Origin: Psilocybe azurescens
Lineage: Eukaryota; Basidiomycota; Agaricomycetes; Agaricales; Agrocybaceae
DNA length: 64,000 nucleotides
Reading direction: 5' to 3'
Assembly (NCBI GenBank): GCA_023853785.1
Contig: JAJIRX010000777.1
Coordinates: 1-64,000 of the forward strand
The notes under the pieces were generated by a model. That model made no database searches, had not been told where the DNA came from, and saw only the letters and a list, made by a program, of their open reading frames with translations. The number at the start of each line of letters is the position of its first letter. The first letter of the stretch is position 1. Positions 11,785 to 24,105 of this stretch are shown here, one piece after another. The translations under genes were made by a program, and so were the position numbers.

Positions 11785-12207
11785 ATAATGGAAGTACCCA
11801 CGAACGGGGACGACTTCTCGTGAGAAGGAGACGCCATCACGTGTATTCTGATCCCCGTTGTTTTCTTCCTTACACTACGTTTGAAGTCGCACGACGACGA
11901 CTGCACAACCCTTAACCATAAGCTCATTCTTTACCCAATCTCCATCCTAGCATCACTTTAAATCCCACCCACTCATCACCAAAACTATTGTATATCCCAA
12001 CATGTAATATACATAGCTCAGCATTACAGGTAGAGTAGAACCTTTAAAAGTGCGAAAAGGGGGGTCAACCTTCCGCACTTTCATCAGTTTTCTACGCCCT
12101 GGAGACGAGGCGGCACCTCCGCCGCGGACATCACCACCACTGTCCACTATATATTCCTTATATTATCCACTACTAGGCACGACGCACCTCCCTCGAGATT
12201 TTATTTC
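11785..12207. repeat. Dispersed ~425-bp repeat, copy 2
   Basis: Second copy of the 2301-2725 element, starting 79 bp after the HMG-box stop. Its hairpin arms are AAAGTGCG (12047-12054) and CGCACTTT (12074-12081). Compared with copy 1, the outer pair changed from G-C to A-T on both sides, so pairing is kept. Confidence 0.85.
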
Positions 12208-12798
12208 ATTTTTGAAAGCTTTTTTACATCGACTTCTTTATGGTACTATTTGCACACTTCTTTAGATCTCTAGACTTAAAAAATCAAATTGCATAAATTT
12301 TCCATCTTCACTCGCTGCTCTGTTCAAATTCGGTAACGAGTTGAGTCGCGTCCGAGTCCTCGTAAGACCACGTATCCAACCATTCGCGGTGTTGTCATTC
12401 CACGTGACCGTAACACGGCAGTTATAACGCGAACCATGGCACATCGTACGATCTCTCACGCAACCCTCATGTGGCCACAATGCAAAGGTGGTGCCGGCTC
12501 TCTAAAGCACTTTGCCGCCTGATACCTGTCTTCCCTGTTGGAATTCTTTGTCAATTTGATTCGATCTGATCCAATCTAATTCTCACCCTTTGGAGTCCCA
12601 CGCAAGGAGCCAGGTCTAGTATTTCTGGAAATGGTTTTAGATGCCAACTATGCCTGGCATCGGCGGATGCGTTGATCACTCGACTGACGACACTCGAGGG
12701 AGTATAGGAAGTACCACGCTGCCTGGGGTACCACTACTTAAATACACGTCTTGTCGAAATGCAAAAGTGTTCATCGGATCCCCATCATTGCGCCAACG
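12208..12798. other. Intergenic, esterase promoter region
   Basis: No gene seen. The stretch includes the upstream region of the carboxylesterase. Confidence 0.5.
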
Positions 12799-15205
12799 AT
12801 GTTGCTCCGTACTATCCCTTACATTCTTGCGACCATAGTCGTCGTAAAGGCTGCGCCCCAGCTCAGTCTTGGGAAAACCACGCTTGTCGGGAGAGATATA
12901 ACCGGGTTGAAGTTGGATTTTTTTTGGAGGTACATACGACTAAACACACTCTCAAAATGCGAGAGTTTACATCTGCTTATTGCTGTTCAAAGGAATTCCT
13001 TTCGCCGAGCCGCCCTTGGGCAACTTACGCCTCAAGCCCCTGTACTGAAAACAAGGTTAGATGTAAATACATTCGACGCAAGCAACTTTGGAAAAGGTTG
13101 TCTCCAGCCTGTAAATTGTCAACCTCTATGTCGCCTCCTGTAACCAAGCTGATTTATGATGGTTTAGAGCAGCTCTGTTACAGAGTTCTCGGAAGATTGT
13201 TTGACTATCAATGTATTTCGACCTTCGGGCGTGAAATCGAATGCGAAACTACCCGTTGTGCGTAGTCCACCCTCAGCATAATGCTTCCAAATTGCGAATG
13301 CTCACCACGAGTCATCCTCTTCAGCTCTTCTGGACGTAAGACATGTACTACTTGACTGTGGAGCCTATGCCAAAGACATGAACTCTATAGGTACGGAGGA
13401 GGATTCGAAGACGGCCAAGCCTCCATTTACAACGGAAGCGCTATTGTAGCACAAAGTGTAGCCCGGGTAAGCAATCATGTTCACCATTATACGTATCAGT
13501 ATGTTCACAAACCAACTTTAGGGAACTCCTCTCATCTACGTCAACTATAATTATCGTCTGGGACCCCTTGGTTTCCCTCAAGGGCAAGAGGGTGTGTGAT
13601 GGTATCACGCAAAGTATCGTAATTATACTTACCCCTTTTACGTATAGCTGACAGTCGTGGTGCCTTAAACCTGGCACTGAGGGACCAGTTGGCAGCGTTG
13701 GAGTGGGTACAAGCCAACATAGGTATCTTCGGAGGCGACAAAACGAAGGTAACATTCGTATTTCTTCCTGTCTATTATACTGTACTCGACGCAACTCAGG
13801 TAACTGTCTTTGGCGAGAGTGCCGGTGCCATCATGACTGCCATTCTATTTTTGCACTCTCCTCTCGAAAAATTGGCAAGAGCAGCCGTAAGTGACGGCTG
13901 CATCTGAAGGATTTTCTCATTCATTGATGAAATGTCAAATAGATTCTCGAGTCAGGATCCGCAGCTACGCCTCAGGAGTTCAATGCGGAACGCCGAGAAA
14001 TAGATTGGCAGAACTTTGTGGCAGGCGTCCCTTCATGTGCCTCCATTGCTACGAGCGGGAACACTTTCGACTGTTTGAAGGCCGCCAACTCAACAGAGAT
14101 TTTCTCAGGGGTTATTAATGGGCTTGCAAAAGTGACTGAGCTGTTTGGCTATGATCCTACTTTCGATGGACCTAATGGCCTATTCCCCGATATCGCTTCA
14201 AAATTCCTCTCCACAGGTAATTTCGCTCGGCTCCCATTCATAGCTGGCACGAATCTCGACGAAGGTACGCATTGAGATAGTTCAAATTCCATGATGCATA
14301 GAGTCTGGACTAAAACCCACATATTAGGGACTGCGTTCACACCGACGACCATTCAGTCCACTGCGGATATTGAAGCCTTCATAGTTTCTGGTTATTCGCC
14401 ACCCATAGTCAGCCCCGCAGTCTTTGCATCCACAGTCTCAAAGCTGTTGGAGCTGTACCCCGATGATCCTTCCCTTGGATCGCCTTTCAACACGGGCAAC
14501 CAGACATTTGGCTTTAACTCTAATGTAAAACGTGCAGCTGCCCTTGGTGAGTCTCTTGATTTCTTTCTTCAAAATTTCAATATGTCAGGATACTCATTTG
14601 ACAATCTAGTTGGCGATATTGGATTCCAGGCCCAGCGCAGGAGCTGGATACAGGCCGCAAGCCGCGTGGGGGTGAAGACATTCGGATATCTCTTCACCCA
14701 GCCCCAGCCAAACGCCAACCCCGCAGAGGGAGGTGCGTAATCAAGTTCCCCAGTTCTCATCCAAACTGCTCATGGTCAGAATCTGAACCTGACCCTTTTT
14801 CTCTACTATCAAATTAGTCACCCATGGATCTGAGGTCCCATTCGTATACGGCGCACCCACCGACACCTCTGCGTCTGCTCTGCGCATTAGCGCTGTCATG
14901 ATCGACTACTGGGTCTCGTTCGCCACGTCTCTCAATCCTAACGATGGGCACGGTATCCCTCGTAAGTTTTTCCTCCACTCTGCTAGAGCATGCACCGTAT
15001 CTGATCGTGCACACGTAATGACCTACCATCATCATCATCGTTTTGCAGGCCCCCACTGGGCACAGTACACCCCGAAAACCAAGTGCTCATGCAACTCAAC
15101 GGCGCTAACACCACGTTGATCCCAGATGATTACCGAAAAGAGCAAATCGCCTTCATCAACTCCGATCCTGCTGTCTTCCATCAGCGCCGCCGCCGAGCGA
15201 ACTAG
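12799..15205 (+). CDS. Secreted type-B carboxylesterase/lipase, three frame disturbances
   Basis: Starts with a signal peptide (MLLRTIPYILATIVVVKA). Exons I could place: 12799-12929, 12993-13110, 13186-13257, an 11-nt microexon 13325-13335 (LFWT), 13391-13466, 13522-13591, 13648-13748, 13800-13886, 13943-14264, 14328-14546, 14610-14732, 14818-14961, 15049-15205. The triad of the Candida rugosa lipase fold is present: Ser in GESAG (codon 13818), Glu in NLDEG (14261) and His in VTHGSE (14823). The oxyanion region YGGGF is at ~13392. The conserved GIPFAEPPLGNLRLKPP is only in frame if the T8 run 12918-12925 loses one base and the C4 run 13037-13040 gains one. The C-terminal QVLMQLNGANTT needs one more A at 15075-15078. 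Family members hydrolyse carboxylic esters or lipids outside the cell. Confidence 0.88.
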
Positions 15206-15961
15206 AAAAGGAGATCGCCTCGCCGAATTAAGCTCAGGGGCACCTGGGGGTCGATAATCGATGATTGACGATCGTCCTACTAAACGTTAAAAACTCTTCT
15301 TTCTTTACTTGTGACGATGAGCTATAAATATAAATATTTGTTGATATGAGTGTGCCTTTCTCTGCATAATGATTTGCATGTTCGTTCAAGGACTCAGCAT
15401 GATACATAAGATTGGGATATATATTGAAATTACTGATTCTACGGTATAAAGTATGTGCGTGTACGTTACTTGAAATAAATTATCGCCGAGCCGTGTTGCA
15501 TATCTAACATACGTCGGGGAAGACTATGGCATGTGTAATGTGTAATGCGTGAAGGAGACATCGAAGAGACCGAAGCCAATAACATGAACTCGAACAATGG
15601 AAGGGATTAGAAGCGGTGCAATATTTGGGGACGTAACGAATCATGAATGTGTGTGTGTAAAGATAAAGAGGCAAAGGCAAAGGAAGTGGTATGTTGTGGT
15701 GTTGGTGGTATTGTAAAAGCATCAAGCAAATATGTAGTGTACAGAACAAAAGGAGAACAGTGGCCAAGTGTGGGCCAATAACGAACGAAGAACGCGAACC
15801 AAAGCGAAATCAAAAACGTAAAAGAGGGATAGCGACGGTCAAAACGAACACAAAAAAAAAAAAGAGAGGAAAGGAAGGTCATGTACAATAAGAGAGTAAA
15901 AACCAAAACCGAAAAGAAAGAGAGGGAAAAGAGAAAAGAGACGAGATCAATGAAATACATA
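15206..15961. other. Convergent 3' region, purine-rich
   Basis: Lies between the 3' ends of the esterase and the NT-C2 gene. It has a short gtgtgtgtgt tract (~15647) and a purine-rich stretch at 15780-15950 including a long A run near 15850. No gene seen. Confidence 0.6.
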
Positions 15962-18020
15962 CTAAACCGTGATTTTCCGCGTCGGCGAGCTATGGCGCGT
16001 CCTCTTTCTCCACCACGCTCTCACCCCGCCAATCTGCTCTTCCTGTGCACGGCCTACAACAACACGACCCTCCGGCGTGCTTGTGGTCCGCGTCTGAGTG
16101 CCCGCATTCTGATTCGCCGCCTGCTTGCCCGGACTCGACTCCAGCTGCGACGACCTGCCATGGTCCTTGGTCGACTCGGCCGTGGCGGCTTTCGAGCTGA
16201 CGCTGCTGCACACGCTGCTCGCGGTGGTGGTGGTAGTGTACACTGAGGACGAGATCGAGCCCTGACGCTTCGATGAGGGGCAGTGTGTCTGCGCAACCAG
16301 CCCGTCGTCGCCGTTGATATAAGCCCGGTCTCGGTCCACCGCGACACCGCTCAACCCCAGCCCGAGTCCCCGCTCCGACCTTTGGCGGCTCCTGCTCCTG
16401 CTCTGCAGGCCAGCTTCACGTGCGCGCGAAGCCCCAGGCGGAGGCGGTTCGAATACCGTGAACGGGCTTTCCCCGCGCTTATCCGAAATTTTGACGGGGT
16501 TGAACAGCGCGTCGATCAGGAGCTCCGTTGTCTTTGTGCTGTACGCGAACGGGAGGCGCTGCACGTCGAACGCAACGCCCACCTCTTCGAGCACCAGATC
16601 CTCCTCCTCAACGTCCTCGTCGTCCTCGCTCTCACTTTGCGCAGGTGAACTTTTATTTGAGGCCTTGCGCACCGTCCTGGCTGTCCGCGGCACTGCGGTC
16701 GCGATGGATTTGACTCCGAGCAGGTCGATGTCGAGCTCTTCTTGATCGTGGTATGGGCCGTAGATATCTAGCGCGCGTGGACGTTTCTTGACGATATCGC
16801 TTTGCAGAAATCCAGCGATTCCGTTGAGAATTTCGCCCTTTGCGAGCGGGGGAGGCGTGTAATTGGTTTCGCCGCTCACATACGTCATCTCAATCGTAAG
16901 CTATAACACATAAGTATAAGCCCGGATGTGCAACCAAACAGCTGGAGAAACGGGTTTACTCACCTTTAGGGTCGCGTTCGTTTTGCTTTCCTTGAGGAGG
17001 TATCTTCTTTCCACGCTCCCTTGGCCAATGTATTCGGCGAGGTTCAGGTATACCGCACCCAGACGGGGATTTTGGGGCGATCCACGGGGATCATCAGGGA
17101 TCACCCGCTGCATGACGACGAGTTTTAGAGGACTGGGCTGTATCAGAGATGACTCCCGATCAACATCAAACTTTAGAACCGTATCCAGAGTCTGCGACCA
17201 GACAACAGAGTGATCTTTTAATTTAAGGAACGGTGTCATGCCGCGAGCGGGGGTAAAGCCAGTTGGGGCAACAACGGCAGGAGGGAGGTTGGGGGTAGAT
17301 CAGAATTTGTTGTGGAAGGCGAGGGAGCAATGGTGACAGAAGAGGCGTTGGTCGACGAGGACGATGTGGTCAGACCCCAATCGGGGAGACAGGTGTTGAT
17401 GTAAATTATCTGCATGGGACGAGTGTGATGAAACTGACGACGCTGTACCGCTACGGTTCGCCAGTGGAGGGCGGGATGCGGGCCCTCCGCCGCCGATGCT
17501 CTTTGCCGCCCACCGCGAGTGTGTCCGTCTTCCGACACCGGAAGAGAGCTCGGCAAAATATGAGGACTGTGATCGATACTCATCTCCCCAGAGTCTTCGC
17601 GTGCCTTTCCCTTATCCGACGCCGTCCTCTTCTCAGCCCGAGCCTTTACCCTATCCAACAACCCAGACTTGTTTCCCGCAGGGGTCTGCACCCCTTGAAC
17701 TTCCACCGCACGCCAAACTCTCCGCTCACAAACGGCACGCTCGATATCTGGTGGATGGTGACCCGGGCGCGGAAGTATGTGTGGCGCGGGAGGAGGTGGC
17801 CGAGCTGACGAAGGCCCGGTATCGGTGTGTGAGGGGTGTGAGGGGTATGAGGACGATGCGGGTCGTTCACGCTGAGGGTGCTGCCATTCCCGTTCAACGG
17901 TCTAGTAAGATACATGCCGTGGCTCGGTCTCGGAGTTGGGGATTTGAGAGTGTCATCTAGAGAAATAAACAAGTTGCGCGGCCCCGTCGACCCAGACGGG
18001 TGGTTGAATGCTGGTGCCAT
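15962..18020 (-). CDS. NT-C2 (EEIG1/EHBP1-type) domain protein, frame disturbed
   Basis: The N-terminal NT-C2 domain, a C2-like fold thought to bind membranes, begins with HTYFRARVTIHQISSVPF and FGVRWKFKG (about 17800-17690). It resumes with PFLKLKDHSVVW, LDTVLKFDVDRE, LKLVVMQR, and GAVYLNLAEYIGQG (about 17230-17000). A 63-bp intron (16901-16963) joins ATLK to LTIEMTYVSGE. The last exon ends in a long polar tail with Ser/Arg-rich and acidic parts. Two joins need one extra base each: the run at 17691-17694 (KFKG to VQTPAGNKSG) and at 17291-17295 (LPP to NLPPAVVAPTGF). The region 17300-17600 may contain further slips, because a Ser-rich frame other than the expected one looks more natural there. 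Role inferred only from the domain. Confidence 0.8.
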
Positions 18021-20230
18021 TTGAGTGGGGAGGATGAGGGAGTAAGATGGGATTTTGTCCTGACAAAGAGATTAAGAGGATCGGCGTTGTGGTGTTAGCG
18101 TGTGTGTGTGTGCCAGTGTGCCACGCGTGTAGTGTCTCCGTTCCTCCAGGAGCTTCGTCAGCGCTGAGCGCTGATATCTGATAGCAGATTTTCCGACAGG
18201 CCCAATCGACTGATTATAAGAGAAAGGGTGAGAAGATCATTCCTGGGTGATGGAAGGAGGAGAGAGAAATGGGGAGACTCTTGTGCTGGTGCCATTCCCC
18301 GGACCCTGCAAGCCATCTCAAATTGGGTCAGGAACAATATTTGATGTGAGACTCCCACGGGCCACGTCGTTGCCGAATCAATGCCGAGAACATATTGTCC
18401 GCGCCATATGGGCATACATACGATAAATTCGCGTTGAAAATAGCGAACAGCTTGAACGTATCGCACTGATAAACTCAGAACACCCAGCATCATTGACGGA
18501 AGATGCGTCATTTTACAAATTTACGTTACCTTATTGTACCCTAGACTGGAACGTGTTCGTCATCAGTGTGGGTCAGTGTGGGTCCGAGTAAGAGCCGCTA
18601 CGCGAAGAACGCGGTGCACGAAGAGAATGTGTAATGTCCATGGTTTATCGCTTTCAGAGACTATGCATATGAAAATTTTAAGGCAAGTTGAGGGCCGATA
18701 AATGAAACCTGTTGCAGACCACGCACCAATACTATGCACACCGAAGTCAGAGTTATAATTTATCAACTACAATAGGCGGACATTCAAACACAAGCCGAAC
18801 ACAGACCAGTTGATTGGTGTTTCCCAAAGTTTTACTGAGCCTGGGTACTGAAATTGACTCGGGCCTGGGTTTACGCATTTTCAGCAAGAGATCATTTTGA
18901 CAGTCAACGTCTGGTCCAGACTGTGTAACAATCCAACAGATTGAGAGGCACGCTGTGTACCCAAAGGTATCCTGAGATAAGTAAATAGTAGAAGATCAAA
19001 AAGTGCAAGCAGAACTACGTTCCTGGATAGACCTACACGTGGTATTGTGGACAATCAAATCAGAAGCATGTATAAAAATGAAATATTCAAATATATGCGC
19101 ACCCAGCATACAGTTAGGCTATGCTTTGGCATTGCAGCTGAAAAGAATCTAACGTGTGGCACAAACATCGGCCTTTCACACCGGTTGTGCTCTACTGTAG
19201 TCATCTGACGTGATCAGCTTTATACCGGTCGAGTGTATGCGCATGAAGGGCAGTCAAGACTTCGGAATCCAAGTGGTAGTATCAAACACTAAAGGGAAGA
19301 AGTGGAAGGGAGCAAATAAAGAGAGGTGGGGGAATCTAGAGGCCCAGGCGCCCAAAGCTTATATATAATCTGAGATCAATGTAAGATCATTAAGTGACTG
19401 AGTCAATGATAATTCCTTATCCGTACATGAGTTGGGCTCTCATCGCAGTCAACTATGTAATTGAAACTCCGAAATTTCCGACCGGTGTTCTCCGCAACTT
19501 TTTCTTGAACTTGACCGTCCTGTGTAGTCGAATGTTTCTCAATGGAGCTAATTTTGTGTGGAAGGTGTAGTGAAATCCCTGGAGTATCTCATGCAGGGAA
19601 AATTTCACAAAAGTCCGGATCAAGTCCGGACGACTCGAAATCACCTTTTCTCCGATTCCCGATTTCGCACTTGGTTTCCCAAGTGCTCAGTCCTTCGGCG
19701 GCCCCAGAACCTTCTCATCTCGCTTTCTCACGGCGTAAGGTGTTCAAAATCGCGTCGCCCCTCTCGTTTTGGCCCATTTCATGACCTGATCTCTCGGTTA
19801 CCCTCGACCTGCCGCCAAAGTTGCGCCAAAGACCTCCGCACCCACAAAGAATCTGTGTCCCACGGATTCTTTGCCTTATCTAATCTGACTTTTCTCCTCC
19901 TCTCCATTCCACTCCCTTCCTCTAAAAGGAACTTCTTCGAACGGCCAATAGCTTATCCAATCATTCTTCGCCGATTCCAGGTCATTGTGGGTAGAGGTTC
20001 TGACACTGTTGCTGAGTTTTTCGATACCGGCAGAGGCCGAAGTGTGGTTGCAATTTGGTTGAGCTTATCGATCCATCATTCACGTTTATTACTGTGTCTC
20101 CCAACCAGGCCAACCTCCAGGCCCCAGTCTCCATTTGTCGCGTATTTTATTTAACTTCTATTACGGTATACGATCATCATTCATTAGTTCTTATAATTCA
20201 TTCCTTGACGTATTTCATCTAGGTACAGAG
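18021..20230. other. 2.2-kb gene-poor region
   Basis: A short gtgtgtgtgtgtg tract sits at about 18101. Around 19560-20154 a 198-residue open frame on the plus strand has no family resemblance and unusual basic/Ser-rich composition. I treat it as leader/promoter sequence of the F-box gene at 20231, not a gene. Confidence 0.5.
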
Positions 20231-21879
20231 ATGAACACCGTTCACAACGTTGGGCTCGACTCGGACCCGGAAGCCCCTTCACCGCCGATATCACACCTCG
20301 ACTCTGACTTGTTGTGGCTGATATTTATGAAAATCACAGAGTCCAGCCTAACAGAAATCCCTTTGATCACAACGCGCTTCTGCTCACAAGTATGTCAGCA
20401 ATGGCGCAGCTTAATCCTCAACATGCCGACCATATGGGGAGACTCATCCACCTAGACTCTATCTTCAGATGTCATTACGAGTGGGCAATGGAAGTTCTAA
20501 CGAGATCCGGATCGGCTTCGCTTTGGGTGTATGGAACAATCCCCTGGGAGGAGCAGTATATGGCATCCGGGCTATTGAGCGAGTATTGGACAAGAATACA
20601 AAGACTGACAGTGATTGTTGACGCCAGTCTCTTCCTTGGGAAATGGACCCTGACACGTTTTCGTACGGCGAGGGCATAATCCAATACTGGGAGGTTTTTC
20701 AGCGTCCGGCACCCCAGCTTGAGGTGTTTACAATGCAATACAACGAAAGCAGTTCCAGCGTTACTTCCATTAATCCCAAAACTGTATGCTTGTTCAATAA
20801 CGACGCCCCTGTATTAAAGGAACTTGCAATTGTCGGAATGAAATACCCACAAAGTGGCCTATGGATATCGAAGCTTCGAAGCTTGACCTTGACCCATCTC
20901 TTCCAAATCCCCCAGATCTTCACAATTCTCTCATCCATACGACTCCTCGAAAGTCTCAAGATAGTTGGCACGTCGAGCAAGGAAGGGATATACTCGGATC
21001 TTCCAGTACTAAAACTTCCTAAGCTCACCCAATTGAGCTTGAGCGGCAATTATTGGGTCGTCCTTCCACTAATTGACCGCATCGTTCCTCAAGCTGGGTG
21101 CTCCTTGCACCTTTTCCTAGAAACAATGAAGAGGTGGACGTTTAACCCTGCAGATATTACGATGTTGGAACGAGAGCACTTGGAGCTTATACAGCGCAAA
21201 GCTACAGAATATCTGCAACGATATCTTCTTGCGCATCCAGCTACAAGACTATCAATTGATGTTCAAGACGAATATGTCCACTTGTCCGATTTGAGCCACA
21301 CCGTTGGGCAGGATTCGGCGTTCACAGTCTGACGGGGTATTCAACAAGGATTCCGGTCCTTCCATCATCGAGCAAATATCCAGGCACGAATATCTCTCCA
21401 GCGTCAATAAGATGTCATTACACCTTAACGTTACACCACCTCATTCTTCTTGTCTATCTGGCCTTTCCTCGTCCCTGCGCTCTCTCTCAGAGCTTGAAAC
21501 AAGTGAAAATACGCTCAAATACCTTATCAATCAAGAATCACGGACTGACAGCGTGTTCCCTGCTCTGCGTACACTGAAGCTTACGCACTTATATCCGCCC
21601 AAATCTCAATCACGGAATATATGGAATTTCCTGAAACAGCAAATTGGTGGCGGATCTCCAATTACAGTCTTGGACTTTACACTTCTGCCATATCACCTAC
21701 TCTACAATATGGAGTATTTGGATAGTATACCTGGGTTGACAATGGTCAAATGGCTACTACCAGGGACTGGACCTGTGCAGTACGAGTGCGGGAGTGGAAA
21801 ACCAACAAATCTCCGTTTCAAGAACACCTCGAAGACTAAACAACAACGTGTTGATTTTGAGGAAGAAGTAGATGAATGA
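20231..21879 (+). CDS. F-box protein with LRR-like region, frame disturbed
   Basis: No introns are needed. The N-terminal F-box is LDSDLLWLIFMKITE, then ITTRFCSQVCQQWRSLIL and MPTIW. The rest is typical of the large Agaricomycete F-box family: LKELAIVG, LRSLTLTHLFQIP, LLESLKIVG and similar leucine-rich stretches, ending in an acidic tail (DFEEEVDE). F-box proteins select substrates for SCF ubiquitin ligases; the substrate is unknown. Three single-base slips interrupt the frame: GGGG 20436-20439 (TIW to GRLIHLDS), GGGAAA 20638-20643 (ASLFLG to MDPDTFSYG) and somewhere at 21290-21345. With those repaired the protein is about 550 residues, normal for the family. Confidence 0.8.
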
Positions 21880-22250
21880 TATAGATACTAGCACCTTGCT
21901 TGAATATTATGTGATTTAATATGTAAGCGACCAAAGACAACACGGTCAGATCTTCGTATACCTTCCCATAAATGACATGAGTACAAGTCGAGAAGTGAAG
22001 TGAATCCGTGAAGGTGCAGTGGTGCGATGATTGCAGTCAAGTATGTAACTGTAATTTGACTATATGACGAAGAAAATGCATGGCATGAGCAAGAAGCATG
22101 GCGCTATCAATATTATTTGACGAAGAGAACGACTGCCGTCCCTTCGCGTGAAAAATGATTGAAGGCTGTCCGTAAATCTTCCGTTGTAAGCACAGAGACC
22201 ATATTCCCCATCCTCATCCTTGTATCTCACCCGCAACGGGCCTTCTTTGA
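21880..22250. other. Convergent intergenic region
   Basis: No gene seen between the F-box gene and the DH-PH relic. Confidence 0.5.
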
Positions 22251-23461
22251 CTACGCATGGGGCATATAGACGGGTTTTGACTGAAAGTTTCTGGTACAGT
22301 TTGTCGTACAGGATTTTCGTAGGAACCGTTCATCATAAAAGAATGCTCTTTGAAGTGCGCCTCCAGTTCTGAGGATGGTATTGGGATAGATGAGGGTCCT
22401 CCTGACGCGTGGAAGTGTGCAGGAGAGGGACAGTCCGAGTCGAGCTTTGAAACAAAGTGACTTCTTAGAGTTCCGTGTCCAGACGTTCATCGCTTTCTTT
22501 TGACAATGCTTCCAAACACTGGTTAACAGTCTTTTCCCCCAAGATAGGGTCTGATCTTCGCGTTTAGAGATTACAACGAAGCTGTTATTGAAACCGTCTT
22601 TTTCTTTCCAACAAATGGTGAGGGGGTAATCGCGATATTCCCAGACCAAGAGAAAAACTTGAAAACATGAGAGAGGCTCATTTTACGAGGAAAGAACTAA
22701 CGGCTAGAGGATTGATAGCTGGAGACAGTCTTTGCGGTAGTCTTCGGGGTGCTTTCGCAGAAAAAGAATGGCATGTTCGAATAGGAACACATAGTTGTCC
22801 TGATCCATCTCAAAGCGGCTTATCATGCAGAAGCCCTCTTCGACTTGATATTAATCATCAATATCGAGCCTGGTGACCGTAAAATGATCGTCGGAGTAGG
22901 GACGTTTGAAAGATCTCCTTACAGTAATCCTTCCAATTATAAACTCTGGATTGCAGTTTCTTGATAATTTGCTCGTTTTCAGAGCAAACAAGAGCCTTAT
23001 TAACATGGTTGACCACGCGTTTTGATGCTTCGAGGCTATAACTCAGCTCATCACGGTAAAGATATGTCGAAGATGGAAGATATACTTTCAGTAGAGACTA
23101 AAAGTAACAGAAGGTAATGACTAAGCGTCAGATTTTCTGTCTTGCTCCGATCATCGATCATACTACAGGTAAGAGACGTACCCCTAAAAGAAGGGGATAC
23201 TTGCATATATGCGACACTAGCCTCACGATAAAGGAGAGAAGCTCGCTACTAACACTGATCAAGTAATTCAGGGACCAAGGATCGAGAAGACCTGAAGCTG
23301 ATAGAGCATTGGCATATGTCTAGGTAGAGTCAGTGATTTTCACAGAAATATGCCTCGCAAATACTTGTCAGCATAACTTCCAGATCGTGTACGTACTTCC
23401 GTTCAAACTCCACTAATTCCCGCATGATGCCAAACAGATGGTTGACCATCAATACGACTTG
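22251..23461 (-). pseudogene. Cdc24-like RhoGEF (DH-PH) fragment
   Basis: DH-domain pieces in order on the minus strand: MRELVEFERKYVHDLEVM (~23425), ELLSFIVRLVSHICKYPLLLG (~23240), an intron with GTACGT donor, then LLKVYLPSSTYLYRDELSYS and VVNHVNKALVC with LQSRVYNWKDY (~22940). PH-domain pieces follow: FTVTRLDID, RFEMDQDNYVFLFEHAILFL, then WEYRDYPLTICWKEKDGF and SKREDQTLSW. This matches Cdc24-type exchange factors for Rho/Cdc42 GTPases. Missing are the N-terminal calponin-homology-like region and the C-terminal PB1 domain, and the joins between PH pieces need frame changes. No start codon is convincing. It may be a truncated duplicate or a decayed gene. The 3' end is uncertain. Confidence 0.65.
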
Positions 23462-24105
23462 ACTGTGTGAGTTCGCCTGCATAGAGCCCATGCCGTACGT
23501 AAGCTACAATAGCGTGGAACTTACCGCATATGCCAGGAGTAACTTATCGTGACTGCGAGAGTATCGATAGTTTCGTCCTGGTACACGGAATATATATGGG
23601 TAGTGAAGTTTAAGTACTGAACAGACAGGTGTAAATGCTAGTTATTCACTGGGGATTTGTATCTACAACACCCCTGTATTAATACTGTACTGTGAAGTTC
23701 TAGAACTACTGAATAGGGTCTAAATAAAAGAGGGTAAATTAAGTGTTCATGTGGACTTGGTGCAAGGAATGGTTTCAGATAGAAGAAACAGCATGGATGG
23801 AAACATAGAAGGAAAAGAAATAACTTGTGTATCAGTCGACGGAATGGAATGCAGTCGGAATAAAGAGATAAGATAGAAAAGAGGATAATCTTATGGTGAG
23901 AGAACAAACCGGATTGTCACACGTGACACTGCAGAATGCCTTTTAATTTCAAGCCTCGTGGAAATTGTTCGGTTCCTGCCGATCCCGCATAAGTCGAAAA
24001 CGCCGTGGTCCAAGCGATTGTCTGAAAATTCGGCAATATGGAAGGGCCGCAGCAGTTGGTTCCTTACCTTCTTACCAGGTGCTATCATCAAGTTTGCGAG
24101 CAATG
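23462..24105. other. Divergent intergenic region
   Basis: Lies between the DH-PH relic and the first Zn2Cys6 gene, transcribed in opposite directions. No gene seen. Confidence 0.5.

Noticed and set aside
19558..20154. 198-residue open frame on the plus strand
   Set aside because: No family resemblance, odd composition, and it sits just upstream of an F-box gene; long frames of this kind occur by chance.
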